Origin: Desulfosarcina alkanivorans
GTDB taxonomy: Bacteria; Desulfobacterota; Desulfobacteria; Desulfobacterales; Desulfosarcinaceae
DNA: 64,000 bases
Reading direction: 5' to 3'
NCBI RefSeq assembly: GCF_009688945.1
Contig: NZ_AP021874.1
Coordinates: forward strand, 4,526,001 to 4,590,000
In this document: positions 25,821-34,445 of the stretch, in pieces
How the letters are laid out: every line of letters starts with the position of its first letter
How positions within the stretch are numbered: position 1 is the stretch's first letter
Made by a program: the position numbers and the translations under genes
Notes under the pieces: generated by a model
What the model was told of the DNA's origin: nothing
Databases searched by the model: none
The model's input: the letters and a program-made list of their open reading frames with translations, nothing else

Positions 25821-26714
25821 TCAAACGATAGTCACCGCGAGGTCAAAACCCTCCAGTATTTTCACCACCCTCTGAACCTTGGCTTCGTCCGGGCTGGGGA
25901 GTTCCTCTATACCATACTCCTTTCCGAGAGCCTTGTATTTGCTCAGGGAAAACCGGTGGTATGGCAACAGGTCGATCCTCAAAAGACCACATGACTTCAT
26001 GAATTGACCCAGTTGGTTTATGTTTTCGTCGGAATCGTTCAACCCGGGAATCAATGGGACTCTAATAATCATAGGCACTCCCTGGGCTGCAATTAAGGCC
26101 GTGTTTTCCAGGATCAGTTCATTGCTGACGCCCGTCAATTTCTTGTGGGTCGCCATGTTCATGTGTTTGTTGTCCATCAGAACTAGTTCCACATGCTTCA
26201 GCGCCTCTTTCAGGATACCCCAATCGCCGAAGCCGCAGGTATCTAAACAGGTATGGAGGCCCATCTCTTTTAACTCGACTAGCAGTTCAAGCAAGGACTC
26301 CGACTGGCTGAGGGGCTCGCCGCCGGAGACGGTCACGCCGCCGCCGGAGTTCCTGTAGTAACTCATATCCTTTGCAACAACGCGGCAGACCTCTTCTTTC
26401 GTCATTTCCTTTCCTGAAATAGATCTCGCCTCGGCCAGACATTCCTCCACACAGGTGCCGCATGCGGTACAGGATTGGCGATCAAGGGATAGCCTTCCGT
26501 CGTCGGCTTTGCTGACCGCGCCGGTAGGACACACGTCGATGCATTTATTGCAGTGGGTGCATTGATCTTCAAAATAAAGAAGCTGGGGCATCGGGCTTTG
26601 GGATTCCGGATTGCTGCACCAAAGGCACTTCAGAGGACACCCTTTCAAAAAAACCGTGGTCCGGATGCCAGGACCATCCTGGATCGAAAACCGTTGTATA
26701 TCGAAAATGTTCAT
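25821..26714 (-). CDS. glycyl radical enzyme activating enzyme (radical SAM)
   Basis: The 297-residue activase has the radical SAM triad in CPLKCLWC. An inserted pair of [4Fe-4S] ferredoxin motifs follows (CTHCNKCIDVCP and CTACGTCVEEC), typical of activases for non-PFL glycyl radical enzymes. GGGVTVSGGEPL follows. It abstracts H from the enzyme glycine using 5'-deoxyadenosyl radical. It is the only activase in the window, and both enzymes have an identical C-terminal 162 residues including the glycine loop, so it likely serves both. It lies downstream of the HesB-like gene with a gap of about 70 bp. Confidence 0.95.
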   Translation of the reverse strand: MNIFDIQRFSIQDGPGIRTTVFLKGCPLKCLWCSNPESQSPMPQLLYFEDQCTHCNKCIDVCPTGAVSKADDGRLSLDRQSCTACGTCVEECLAEARSISGKEMTKEEVCRVVAKDMSYYRNSGGGVTVSGGEPLSQSESLLELLVELKEMGLHTCLDTCGFGDWGILKEALKHVELVLMDNKHMNMATHKKLTGVSNELILENTALIAAQGVPMIIRVPLIPGLNDSDENINQLGQFMKSCGLLRIDLLPYHRFSLSKYKALGKEYGIEELPSPDEAKVQRVVKILEGFDLAVTIV

Positions 26715-26783
26715 TGCTTGCCTTATCTTGTGATAAATATGACTTATGATTAATATGCTTAAGCGGGCACAGAAACGTCAACT

Positions 26784-27068
26784 TCACGCGCTTCCGCTTA
26801 CGACAAAGCCGCTCATACCATCCCGGATTTCAAAATCAATGCTAATCGGGGCTATCTTTTTGAGTAGGTACTTATCGATCACGCAGGTGATCCCGGTGAT
26901 TTCAAAGACCTTATCATTATCCTTCGACTCATCCAGAGTCAGACGCAAGGAGGCGGAACACGCTCATCCTCCCCCGCCAAATTCCTCATTGACCCGAATG
27001 ACCGAGGTCGGGTTTTGCCTCATGACTTCCATCAGTTTTTGATGGGCCTCGGGTGTTACGCTTAGCAT
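26784..27068 (-). CDS. HesB/IscA-like selenoprotein (in-frame UGA as Sec35)
   Basis: A 94-residue reading frame (ATG at 27068, TGA stop at 26784-26786) is interrupted only by TGA at 26964-26966. Before it: MLSVTPEAHQKLMEVMRQN and VNEEFGGGG. After it: ACSASLRLTLDESKDND, ITGITCVIDKYLLKKIAPISIDF. This matches the HesB/IscA-type layout of short Desulfobacterota proteins (GG-C-A-x-S-L-x-x-x-LDE). The TGA falls at the first Fe-S ligand Cys. A candidate SECIS hairpin follows at 26,926-26,940. The C-terminal CGCG of housekeeping IscA is absent. AAGGGGG precedes the ATG. It lies between enzyme B and the activase on the same strand, suggesting a role in cluster supply or redox protection (inference). 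Alternative: a nonsense-mutated Cys gene. Confidence 0.75.
26926..26940 (-). promoter_or_regulatory. candidate bacterial SECIS hairpin
   Basis: In the mRNA, GACUC-UGGAU-GAGUC forms a 5-bp stem (plus a U-G wobble) with a 5-nt loop containing GG. The loop starts 29 nt after the UGA, within the 16-37 nt range usual for bacterial SECIS elements. It supports decoding of the UGA as selenocysteine. Confidence 0.55.
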
Positions 27069-27182
27069 TGCCTCGAACCCCCTTCTCTCTTTGCAAATCG
27101 GTCCACTCCCCCCGCAAGCCGCCGGGGCATATCAACGATAGAGGAAATCGCGGCCTGCGGCGGAGAATGGTTCCGGAATGGT

Positions 27183-29606
27183 TTAATGGAATTTCAGCTC
27201 GGTCCTTCTGATGACTTCATCCTGTACCCCTTTATCCAAGTGGATGAAATAGGCGCTGAATCCGGCCACACGGACGACCAGATCTCTGTATTTTTCCGGA
27301 TGCGCCTGGGCATCTTTCAGGGTGTCGGAGTCGACGCAGTTAAACTGAACATGGGATCCGCCCTTGTCCATATAACCCTTTACAATTGAAAGAAGATTAC
27401 GCGTCCCGGCTCCACCCTCTAAAGTCGCTGGATGGAATTTCATGTTGAGATGATTCGAGGTGAAGGCTGCGGCATCTTGCGCCTGAGCCGCTGAGTTTGC
27501 GAGCGCCGTTGGGCCGTTCGTGTCGGAGCCGGGCATGGCCGAAACGCTTCCGTCAGTGAGTGCCCTTCTGGCTTCTCTTCCGCACGGGAGCGCACCCGTC
27601 ACGGCTCCGTGAAGATTGTGGGCGCTCTTGGAATAGGCATCCGGTTTGCCTTTCTTGCCCAGATAGCACGGAGCTGTCTTGTAGTAACTCTCCAAAAAGT
27701 CATCGTAGATCTTCCGCACCAGTGCGGTCATTTCATCATCATCGTTTCCATGCTTGGGGGCGTTCAGACACATCTTCTTGATTTTCTCATAGCCTTCAAA
27801 ATTGGCTTCCAGCGCCTTCATTAACTCTCCCATCGTCAGCTTCTTGTCTTCGAAGACCAGTTTCTTCACGGCAGCCAATGAGTTGGCCGTGTCGACGACC
27901 CCACAGATGATATATATGCCTGTATTGTATTTTGCGCCGCCCGACCAGCAGGCCTTGCCGTTTTCAATGCAACCGTCCAACAGGCTTGACCGCAGGGGAA
28001 TAGGCAGGTATTCCTCCGCCATCATGCAGAGTACCTTACCGTGGTTACGACTGATCTCCGTGCCATACTGCATCTGTTTTCTGAAGGCCTCATACAGGTC
28101 TTCGTAGGTGGCGAAAGACTCGGCCGCTCCCGTCTTGGGTCCAATCTGCTGCCCCGTGAGAGGGTCCTTTCCATCGTTCAAGGCAAACTCAAGTGCCTTA
28201 GCGGCACAAAGGTCCGATTCAGGATAGAATGAGGTCTTCCCATAAATGTTGGTGGCTACGCAACCGGCAACAGCGCCGCGCCGAGCCTCCGCAAGGGTTA
28301 TTCCGTCCGCACGGTACTGATCCAAGAGCCTTTGCACCATGATGTTGGTGTTCATGAACTGGGGTTGGCCCACTCCGGTCCGCACCAGATCAACCGCCTT
28401 CGAAAGGAAGTCCTCCTTCAAATTGTCATGATAGAAAAGGGCAAAGGTGGGCTGAATATTCCTCAGAGCTATCTGGGCGTCAAGCAGCAGGTAGTCCAAC
28501 TCCGCAGTGGCATCCTTCCCGTCTGACGTGATCCCTCCGATGGATATGGTTTGGCCCATGTCCGCCGAATTGGCTTTGACATACTCCTGGCCGAAATAAT
28601 ATCCCATCTCCTGAAACTTGATGAAAAGCATCTTAAGCAGGTAGACGGCTTCCTCCTTCGTGATGAGGCCGGCCTGCTTATCTTTCTGATAGAACGGCTC
28701 AAGGATCTGGCCCATATAGCCCAGTGAGGTTCCGCAACCCACCTGCTCAATTTGAAGGGCCGTATGCGTGAAGAAGAGGGATTGGACAGCCTCCCGGAAG
28801 GACCTCGGCACGTTCTCAGGGACCCACTCGCAGATCTCCGCAATTTCAAGCAACTCCTTAACCCTTTCTGGATTTTTTTCCTTGGCTGCCATGTCTTTGG
28901 CCAGTTCGGCATATCTATGGGCCCAATGAATGACCGCCCGCAACTCGGTAAGAACCGCCTCATAGAAGACCCTTTTCTCGTTTGCGGCGTCCACATTGCT
29001 CAGCGGCAGCGCTTTGAGCCGTTCCTCGACATCCTTGATAATCCCTCCCACCCCTTTGGTGAGCACCTTGTGGTAATTCGCAAGGCCTCCGCCGGTGGGG
29101 AAAGTAGCGAAGCCGTAAAAAAGGCCTGCCATTTGGGGGGGGAAAGGGTTGAGGTCATAAATCTCCTCGAACTTTTTGTTGACTATCTCATTGAGGGTCT
29201 TACCATCCCAGTAGGCGATAACTTCCTCGAACAGTTTCTTGTCTTCATCGGAAATCGTGACCTCGCCGAGGTGGGTCATTGCCTTTACGTCTTTCTTCAT
29301 CCAGTCGATATTCCATTCCGGATGGCCATATATTCCCATAGGGAAGGCTGCCATGCTGCCGACGATCAGGCTCTCGTCGACATAAAGTCCCTTTTCTTTC
29401 ATGAGTTTCTCAAAAAACTTGGCCCTTCTGATCAAATGGGGCAGTCCTTCGGTTTCCCGATAAGACTCCATCAAGACCTCGATTCTTTGTATGTCGAGCT
29501 TTTGAGGCGTATCCAACAGCTGAGCCTTCAGCCTTTGGATCCGTTCCTCATCAACCTCAAAGCCCCTTTCGTCAAAATTCTCCTTCCTTGCCATTGCCAT
29601 TGCCAT
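27183..29606 (-). CDS. glycyl radical enzyme B, substrate unknown
   Basis: The 807-residue paralogue of enzyme A has the same Gly782 motif RVAGFSAYF and catalytic Cys449, but the segment after the Cys reads VATNIYGKTSFYPESD instead of VTTAPNGATSHHLEGS. Other changes cluster at 140-173 (for example TSWPNGAG to ATFPTGGG), 517-536, 555-565 and 633-645. Outside the patches, only single silent changes separate the genes over hundreds of bases. It is preceded by a sigma54 promoter and followed by the HesB-like gene and the activase, so the unit B-HesB-activase is probably one operon. As in A, no Glu follows at Cys+2. Confidence 0.95.
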   Translation of the reverse strand: MAMAMARKENFDERGFEVDEERIQRLKAQLLDTPQKLDIQRIEVLMESYRETEGLPHLIRRAKFFEKLMKEKGLYVDESLIVGSMAAFPMGIYGHPEWNIDWMKKDVKAMTHLGEVTISDEDKKLFEEVIAYWDGKTLNEIVNKKFEEIYDLNPFPPQMAGLFYGFATFPTGGGLANYHKVLTKGVGGIIKDVEERLKALPLSNVDAANEKRVFYEAVLTELRAVIHWAHRYAELAKDMAAKEKNPERVKELLEIAEICEWVPENVPRSFREAVQSLFFTHTALQIEQVGCGTSLGYMGQILEPFYQKDKQAGLITKEEAVYLLKMLFIKFQEMGYYFGQEYVKANSADMGQTISIGGITSDGKDATAELDYLLLDAQIALRNIQPTFALFYHDNLKEDFLSKAVDLVRTGVGQPQFMNTNIMVQRLLDQYRADGITLAEARRGAVAGCVATNIYGKTSFYPESDLCAAKALEFALNDGKDPLTGQQIGPKTGAAESFATYEDLYEAFRKQMQYGTEISRNHGKVLCMMAEEYLPIPLRSSLLDGCIENGKACWSGGAKYNTGIYIICGVVDTANSLAAVKKLVFEDKKLTMGELMKALEANFEGYEKIKKMCLNAPKHGNDDDEMTALVRKIYDDFLESYYKTAPCYLGKKGKPDAYSKSAHNLHGAVTGALPCGREARRALTDGSVSAMPGSDTNGPTALANSAAQAQDAAAFTSNHLNMKFHPATLEGGAGTRNLLSIVKGYMDKGGSHVQFNCVDSDTLKDAQAHPEKYRDLVVRVAGFSAYFIHLDKGVQDEVIRRTELKFH

Positions 29607-29690
29607 ATCGCTTCCTCCTTTCCATATTTACTCGTGATTCATGGGTCCGTGCTGGTTGTTTTAGACCCTTTCCAACGCATTCATACAGCT

Positions 29691-29707
29691 CGCAGGATTA
29701 ATGCCAA
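29691..29707 (-). promoter_or_regulatory. sigma54 -24/-12 promoter of enzyme B
   Basis: Identical to the site before enzyme A: TTGGCATTAATCCTGCG on the minus strand, 85 bases before the ATG and directly downstream of the sigma54 activator gene. It implies activator-dependent, inducible transcription of enzyme B and the genes behind it. Confidence 0.75.
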
Positions 29708-29818
29708 GGCCATTACATGAGGAAAAAACGTGTAAACATTTAAATTCAGATGGTTTTTGTGTAGGATGGATTTGAGGTCGGAAGGAAATAAGAAAACAAA
29801 ATGGTCGAAATTTCGTCT

Positions 29819-31867
29819 TCAGATCGATATATCGTCTCTTTCCCGCTTGGCGGCGATACCAAGACGAGACATAGCGCTATAGAGGGTTGAAGGCTTCAAA
29901 CCCAGAAGTTCCGCAGCCCCCCTGGGCCCTTTGATTCGCCACCTGGTGGTTTTCAGGATTTTCAAAATATGATGCCGTTCAGCTTCTTTCAGGGTCTCAA
30001 TCCGGTAGGGGGAAGCTTTGTTTACCTGAGGAAGTTCAACAATGAGAGTATCTCCGGAACTGATGATGACCGCACGTTCAATCACATTACGCAGCTCTCG
30101 AACATTGCCTGGCCAAGGATAGCACTGAAGGGCTTCAATGGCTTTCCGGGGGACATTCCGAATTTCCTTACCCATTTTCTTGGCGAATTCATTGACGAAG
30201 AACCTAACTATGAGAGGGATATCCTCCGTTCTTTCACGAAGGGGTGGAATATAAATGGGAAAAACCGCCAGCCGGTAATAGAGGTCTTCGCGGAACTTCC
30301 CCTGTCGCACATACTCCTCCAGATCCCGATGGGTGGCCGCGATGATCCGGACATTGGCCTGGATAGGCCTCGGACTCCCCAGCCGCTCAAATTGCCCTTC
30401 CTGAAGAACCCGCAGCAGCTTTGCCTGAAGTTCGGGCGCCAGATCTCCGATTTCGTCCAGAAACAGGCTTGAACCATCGGCCATCTCAAAACGACCGATC
30501 TGTCTGGTCAGGGCTCCGGTGTAGGCGCCTTTTTCCCTGCCGAACAACTCGCTTTCAATCAGGGTGGGAGGCAGAGAGGCCGTATTGATGGTCACCAGGT
30601 GCTGGTCCTTGCGCTGGCTGAGCTTGTGGATAGCTCGGGCCAGCAACTCCTTTCCGGTCCCGGTTTCACCCAGGACCAGGACCGTGGAATCCGTCCCAGC
30701 CACCAGTTGGGCCTGAGCCAGAACTTTTTTTATCCCCGGGCTCTCGCCCACAATCTCCGAGTGTTCAACCTTGATCTTGACTTCTTCCAGCAGGTAAATA
30801 TTCTCCTTCTCCAGTTTTTGTTTGAGCGCTTCAATCTCCCGCAAATGCTCATTCAACTCCACCATGTTCCGGTAACGCACCAGAGCGTTTCCCATAATTA
30901 CACCCAAAAGACGCAGGCGCGGAATATAGACTTCCGGCCATTTGCGTTTGTTGCGGACAGAGTTGATGATTAAAGAATAAACCTCTGATTCGTTGGCGAC
31001 CACCGGAATGTTGAGGTTGGCCTGAGTCCCCAGGGTGTCATAGCGTTCCCTGTCGACCGATGCCTCGGCTGGGAGCTCTCGCTCAGAATCAAAAAACACG
31101 ATCTCGCACTCAGATATCTTTTTGTAGACCCAGGGGAACATACTGTCTGGTATTTCCGTATTGACCGGCAGAGGAAACACTCCCTCCTTTTCGACGATAT
31201 GTTTGATTTTCCAACAGCCCTTATCCTTCAGTACCCGAACAAATCCGCAGCGATCGGCTTGAAAAAATTCCATTATCTGAGTTAAGGCATACTCGATTTC
31301 ATGGGTTATAGAATCCTGAGACAATAGGACAAATCGTGCCGAGAGGTCCGACAACAAGGCTTCAAACCCCAGTTGCTCTTTAAGCTCTTTCTCGCTCTGC
31401 TTCAGCCGCACGACCTCCGAACGCAGTCCCGTGTTGATTCCCAGCCCCATGGCGCGATCTTCCACCTGCCTTTCCGGGGCTGGGCGGGCATGCTGCAATG
31501 TTTCGGAGTGCAGATGGCGCGCAGTTACGTCCTTGATGATATGGATGGTCCCGTTTAATTCCCCCTCTTTCTGAACAAAAGGCCAACAAATCACTTCCAG
31601 CCATTTCCCGAGCCGAATTTCAAAGAACATCGCCGTCACAGACCGACGCTTCGACAGGGCCTGCACATGCGGACACCTTTCCATTGGTTTATTCATCCCA
31701 TGGATAATTTGATAACATTTTTTTCCAAGGATACTTTCCGCCTTTTCTTTCACCAAGGAGGCAAAGGCCTGGTTGGTCTTTACGATCCTGAACTGGTTGT
31801 CGAGGATGAAAACCGGGTCGGTAAAGTTTTTATAGTTTGTATCCCATTCATTGTAAATCCCACTCAT
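29819..31867 (-). CDS. sigma54-dependent transcriptional activator (PAS-GAF-AAA+-Fis)
   Basis: The start at 31867 (MSGIYNEWDTNYKN) follows AAAGGGG; a seven-codon extension to 31888 is possible. Domain order in this 682-residue protein: PAS (about 10-125, ending GTIHIIKDVTARH), GAF (about 185-335), AAA+ (about 370-605) and Fis HTH (about 640-682). The AAA+ domain has Walker A GETGTGKE, the sigma54-contact loop GAYTGA and Walker B SLFLDEIGDL. It senses a cytoplasmic signal through PAS/GAF and drives open-complex formation at the two sigma54 promoters. Its last 267 bp are duplicated upstream of enzyme A. Confidence 0.95.
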   Translation of the reverse strand: MSGIYNEWDTNYKNFTDPVFILDNQFRIVKTNQAFASLVKEKAESILGKKCYQIIHGMNKPMERCPHVQALSKRRSVTAMFFEIRLGKWLEVICWPFVQKEGELNGTIHIIKDVTARHLHSETLQHARPAPERQVEDRAMGLGINTGLRSEVVRLKQSEKELKEQLGFEALLSDLSARFVLLSQDSITHEIEYALTQIMEFFQADRCGFVRVLKDKGCWKIKHIVEKEGVFPLPVNTEIPDSMFPWVYKKISECEIVFFDSERELPAEASVDRERYDTLGTQANLNIPVVANESEVYSLIINSVRNKRKWPEVYIPRLRLLGVIMGNALVRYRNMVELNEHLREIEALKQKLEKENIYLLEEVKIKVEHSEIVGESPGIKKVLAQAQLVAGTDSTVLVLGETGTGKELLARAIHKLSQRKDQHLVTINTASLPPTLIESELFGREKGAYTGALTRQIGRFEMADGSSLFLDEIGDLAPELQAKLLRVLQEGQFERLGSPRPIQANVRIIAATHRDLEEYVRQGKFREDLYYRLAVFPIYIPPLRERTEDIPLIVRFFVNEFAKKMGKEIRNVPRKAIEALQCYPWPGNVRELRNVIERAVIISSGDTLIVELPQVNKASPYRIETLKEAERHHILKILKTTRWRIKGPRGAAELLGLKPSTLYSAMSRLGIAAKRERDDISI

Positions 31868-32014
31868 GCTTGTACGCCCCTTTACCATTCCGAATCTGAT
31901 CCCGATGGACCGTTGCTGCTTCTAATGCGAAAAAACGCTTCAGAGAAAAGTAAAGTACTCAATTTTCCTTGATTTGAGGATAGGGGAAGGATATCTATAT
32001 GTCAACGAAGCTTA

Positions 32015-32497
32015 GATTGATATTGATTTATGGGTCTTAATTGGAGGCCTGTTGGGCGCTTGTACGCCGCCGGAGGAAAAACCAGCCTCGGAGACCAAAC
32101 CCCGGGCTGTACGGGTCGAAACCGTGACCAGCCGGACCTGTCCATTGTCGTCAGTGCCGTGGGAAGGCTGGCATCCGACCGGGAAGTGGTGCTCTCCGAA
32201 CAGGTATCCGGAATTGTGGAGCGGTATACCGTCGATGTGGGCGCCCGGGTAGCTGCCGGTGCAACCCTGGTACAACTGGACGATACCGATTACATCCTGG
32301 CCCTGCGGGAAGCCGAGGCCAATTTGGTTACGGCGCGCATCCGCCTGCCGGTGGAGAAAAACGCCTTTTTACGCGCCCAGCGCCTGCTGCCGGAAAAAAC
32401 GATCACGCCGGAGCTTTACGATCAGGCCGAAGCGGCTTACGCCTCGGCCCAAGCCACCGTGACGCGGCTGGAAACCCTGTTGGCCATGGCCCGGCGG
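32015..32497 (+). pseudogene. RND efflux periplasmic adaptor (HlyD/MFP) N-terminal remnant
   Basis: One frame encodes a lipoprotein-like start (GGLLGACTPPEEKPASETKP, then RAVRVETVTS). A second frame continues IVVSAVGRLASDREVVLSEQVSGIVERYTVDVGARVAAGATLVQLDD, the biotinyl-lipoyl-like region of adaptor proteins, plus the start of the coiled-coil hairpin. The frame changes near 32,150. There is no in-frame ATG (stop just upstream of 32,020). Homology ends near 32,497, where antisense methyltransferase sequence begins. The gene is thus truncated at both ends and frameshifted. Confidence 0.75.
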
Positions 32498-33204
32498 AGC
32501 GTCGAAAAAACGCCCACCGGCTTTCGCGAAATGCCGGCCAGTCCATGAAGGCGAAGTCGCGTTTCACCCCCGGGGCCATCCGTTTGGCCATCATGGCCGC
32601 TTCCAGGGAAAAGGTGCCCGACCCGCACAGCGGATCCACCAGGGGCCGACCGGGATCGTAGCCGGCGGCCATGAGAATGGCGGCCGCCTGGGTCTCGCGA
32701 AGAGGCGCCCGGGCCGGCCCCGACTTCAGCCCCCGTTTGTAAAGCGGCGCCCCGGTGCTGTCCAGAGAGAGGGTATAGCGGTCTTCGACCACACGCACGA
32801 ACAGGGTCTGGGGGCGGTCGGGGCGGGATGATCCGGGCGGACGGCCAAGCCGTCGCGCCATGCTCTGCCGCAGTGCCCGGGATATGACATCGGTATGGTA
32901 AAGCCGGGATCGTCGGCTGCGCACTTTTATCTCAGGCAGGATCCCCGGCGGAAGAAACAGTTCCCAGGGAACCCCGGCGGATTTCTTCTCCAGCCGGCGT
33001 ACGTTGGTCGCCAAAAAGCTGCCGATGCGCATGAGAACACGGGTGGCCGTGCGAACGTACAGGTTGGCCCGCTGGCAATCCACGAAGCGTCCGCCAAAGG
33101 TCACCCCGCCGGGGCCGGCCGGTGACATGCCGACGGACCCGTTTTTCGATCGCCGTGTTGTCATCCGTTTCCCTGTTGCGCCCCACGGCGGACGGATCAG
33201 TCAT
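32498..33204 (-). pseudogene. 23S rRNA methyltransferase remnant, copy 2
   Basis: The sequence matches the methyltransferase at 16,544-17,719. The first residues (NTAIEKRVRRHVTGR) correspond to its N-terminus. An internal deletion of about 35 codons with a frame change follows, then GPGGVTFGGRFVDCQR through DPLCGSGTFSLEAAM to MDWPAFRESRWAFF. The catalytic NPPYG part is gone, replaced by the adaptor remnant. It keeps the divergent arrangement with the second DUF362 gene, so this is a decayed segmental duplicate. Confidence 0.85.
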
Positions 33205-33335
33205 CGGTCCCAGCCATCTTTTTATACAATCTTAGGGTTGATTAACCGCTGCATCAATATTAAGTTGCCTGACAAACACCCTATCAGTTCAAATATATAT
33301 GTTCAATCACCGTGGTTCTGAAAGCACCCACTGCC

Positions 33336-34445
33336 ATGTCCACCGTCATCGTTCGGAAAGCGGATTACGAATACCCGAAGATCCGGACCATCGTGTTCGA
33401 GATGCTCGGGTCTGCCGAGGCACCGGCCATCGACGCCGGCACCCGGGTGCTGATCAAGCCCAATTTTCTCGCCCCGGCGGCCCCCGGGAAAGCGGTGACC
33501 ACCCACCCGACAATCGTCAGGGCGGCCGCTGAATTCGCCCTGGCCAGAGGGGCCAGTGTCCAGATATCGGACAGCCCGGCCATGGGCAGCTTCACCAAGC
33601 TGCTGAAAAAAGGCGGCTACGAGGAAATGCTGGAAGACCTCGACGTGACGGTCAAGCCCTTTGAAGCGTCGATCCCGGTGGATGTGGGCGACCCTTTCGG
33701 CACCATCGATGTGGCCAGGGATGCCATGGCCGCCGATGTGGTCATCAACCTGGCCAAGCTCAAGACCCACACGCAGATGATGCTGACCCTGGGGGTCAAA
33801 AATCTTTTCGGCTGTATCGTCGGTCTTAAAAAGCCGGAGTGGCACATGCGTGCGGGGGTCGATCGCCAGATGTTCGGCCACCTGATCGTGAGCATCTTCG
33901 AAGCCGTCGGACCGGCCTATACCATCCTGGACGGCATCCTGGCCATGGAAGGGCAGGGCCCGGGAAAAAGCGGAACCCCCCGGGAGCTGGGCCTGTTGAT
34001 GGGCGGCAAGAGCGCACACGCCGTGGATCACGTGGCCTGCCTCCAGGTGGGGCTGGACCCCGACACCCTGGAGACCCAGCGCAACGCCAGGCGCATGGGG
34101 GTGTATGACGGCAGCGTACACATCAACGGCGACCTGAACATCCTCGATGATTTTCAGTTCCCGGAGCTGGGCTTGCTCACCATGGGCCCGGAACGCCTGG
34201 GCCGCTTCATGCGCCGGTTCGTTATCCAGCAGCCGGCGGTGGACAACCAGGCCTGCAAACTGTGCGGCGAGTGCTGGAAGTATTGTCCGGCCGGGGCCAT
34301 CTCCTACACGGACCGCGGAATTTCATTCAACACCGACACCTGCATCCGCTGCTACTGCTGTTTAGAGGTGTGTCCCCACGCGGCCATCCGGGCCAAAAAA
34401 CCGCTGGCCGGAAGAGTGCTGGCCTGGCTGACTGCAAATCGATGA
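33336..34445 (+). CDS. DUF362 protein with C-terminal 2x[4Fe-4S] ferredoxin domain, copy 2
   Basis: This 369-residue paralogue of the protein at 17,890 starts at 33336 (MSTVIVRKADYEYPK). It keeps all cluster cysteines (CKLCGECWKYCP, CIRCYCCLEVCP) and the core LAKLKTHTQMMLTLGVKNLFG. Divergence from copy 1 includes many silent changes, so this duplication is older than the glycyl radical enzyme repeat. Function is unknown as for copy 1. It is intact and the only intact gene shared by both copies of the duplicated block. Confidence 0.88.
   Translation: MSTVIVRKADYEYPKIRTIVFEMLGSAEAPAIDAGTRVLIKPNFLAPAAPGKAVTTHPTIVRAAAEFALARGASVQISDSPAMGSFTKLLKKGGYEEMLEDLDVTVKPFEASIPVDVGDPFGTIDVARDAMAADVVINLAKLKTHTQMMLTLGVKNLFGCIVGLKKPEWHMRAGVDRQMFGHLIVSIFEAVGPAYTILDGILAMEGQGPGKSGTPRELGLLMGGKSAHAVDHVACLQVGLDPDTLETQRNARRMGVYDGSVHINGDLNILDDFQFPELGLLTMGPERLGRFMRRFVIQQPAVDNQACKLCGECWKYCPAGAISYTDRGISFNTDTCIRCYCCLEVCPHAAIRAKKPLAGRVLAWLTANR

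Larger units (their letters stand above)
27097..30085 (-). repeat. 2,989-bp direct repeat, copy B
   Basis: Partner of 22,722-25,710, containing enzyme B, its promoter and the true 3' end of the regulator gene. Because the regulator is complete only here, copy B is the probable original arrangement and copy A the derived one. Confidence 0.97.

Noticed and set aside
22808..29606. Calling the enzymes benzylsuccinate or alkylsuccinate synthases
   Set aside because: No small subunits, short length, and the recalled fumarate-binding Arg after the catalytic Cys is not present; the substrate is left open.
22722..30085. Diversity-generating retroelement as the cause of the enzyme patches
   Set aside because: No reverse transcriptase or template repeat is present, changes are not adenine-directed, and several separate patches are involved.
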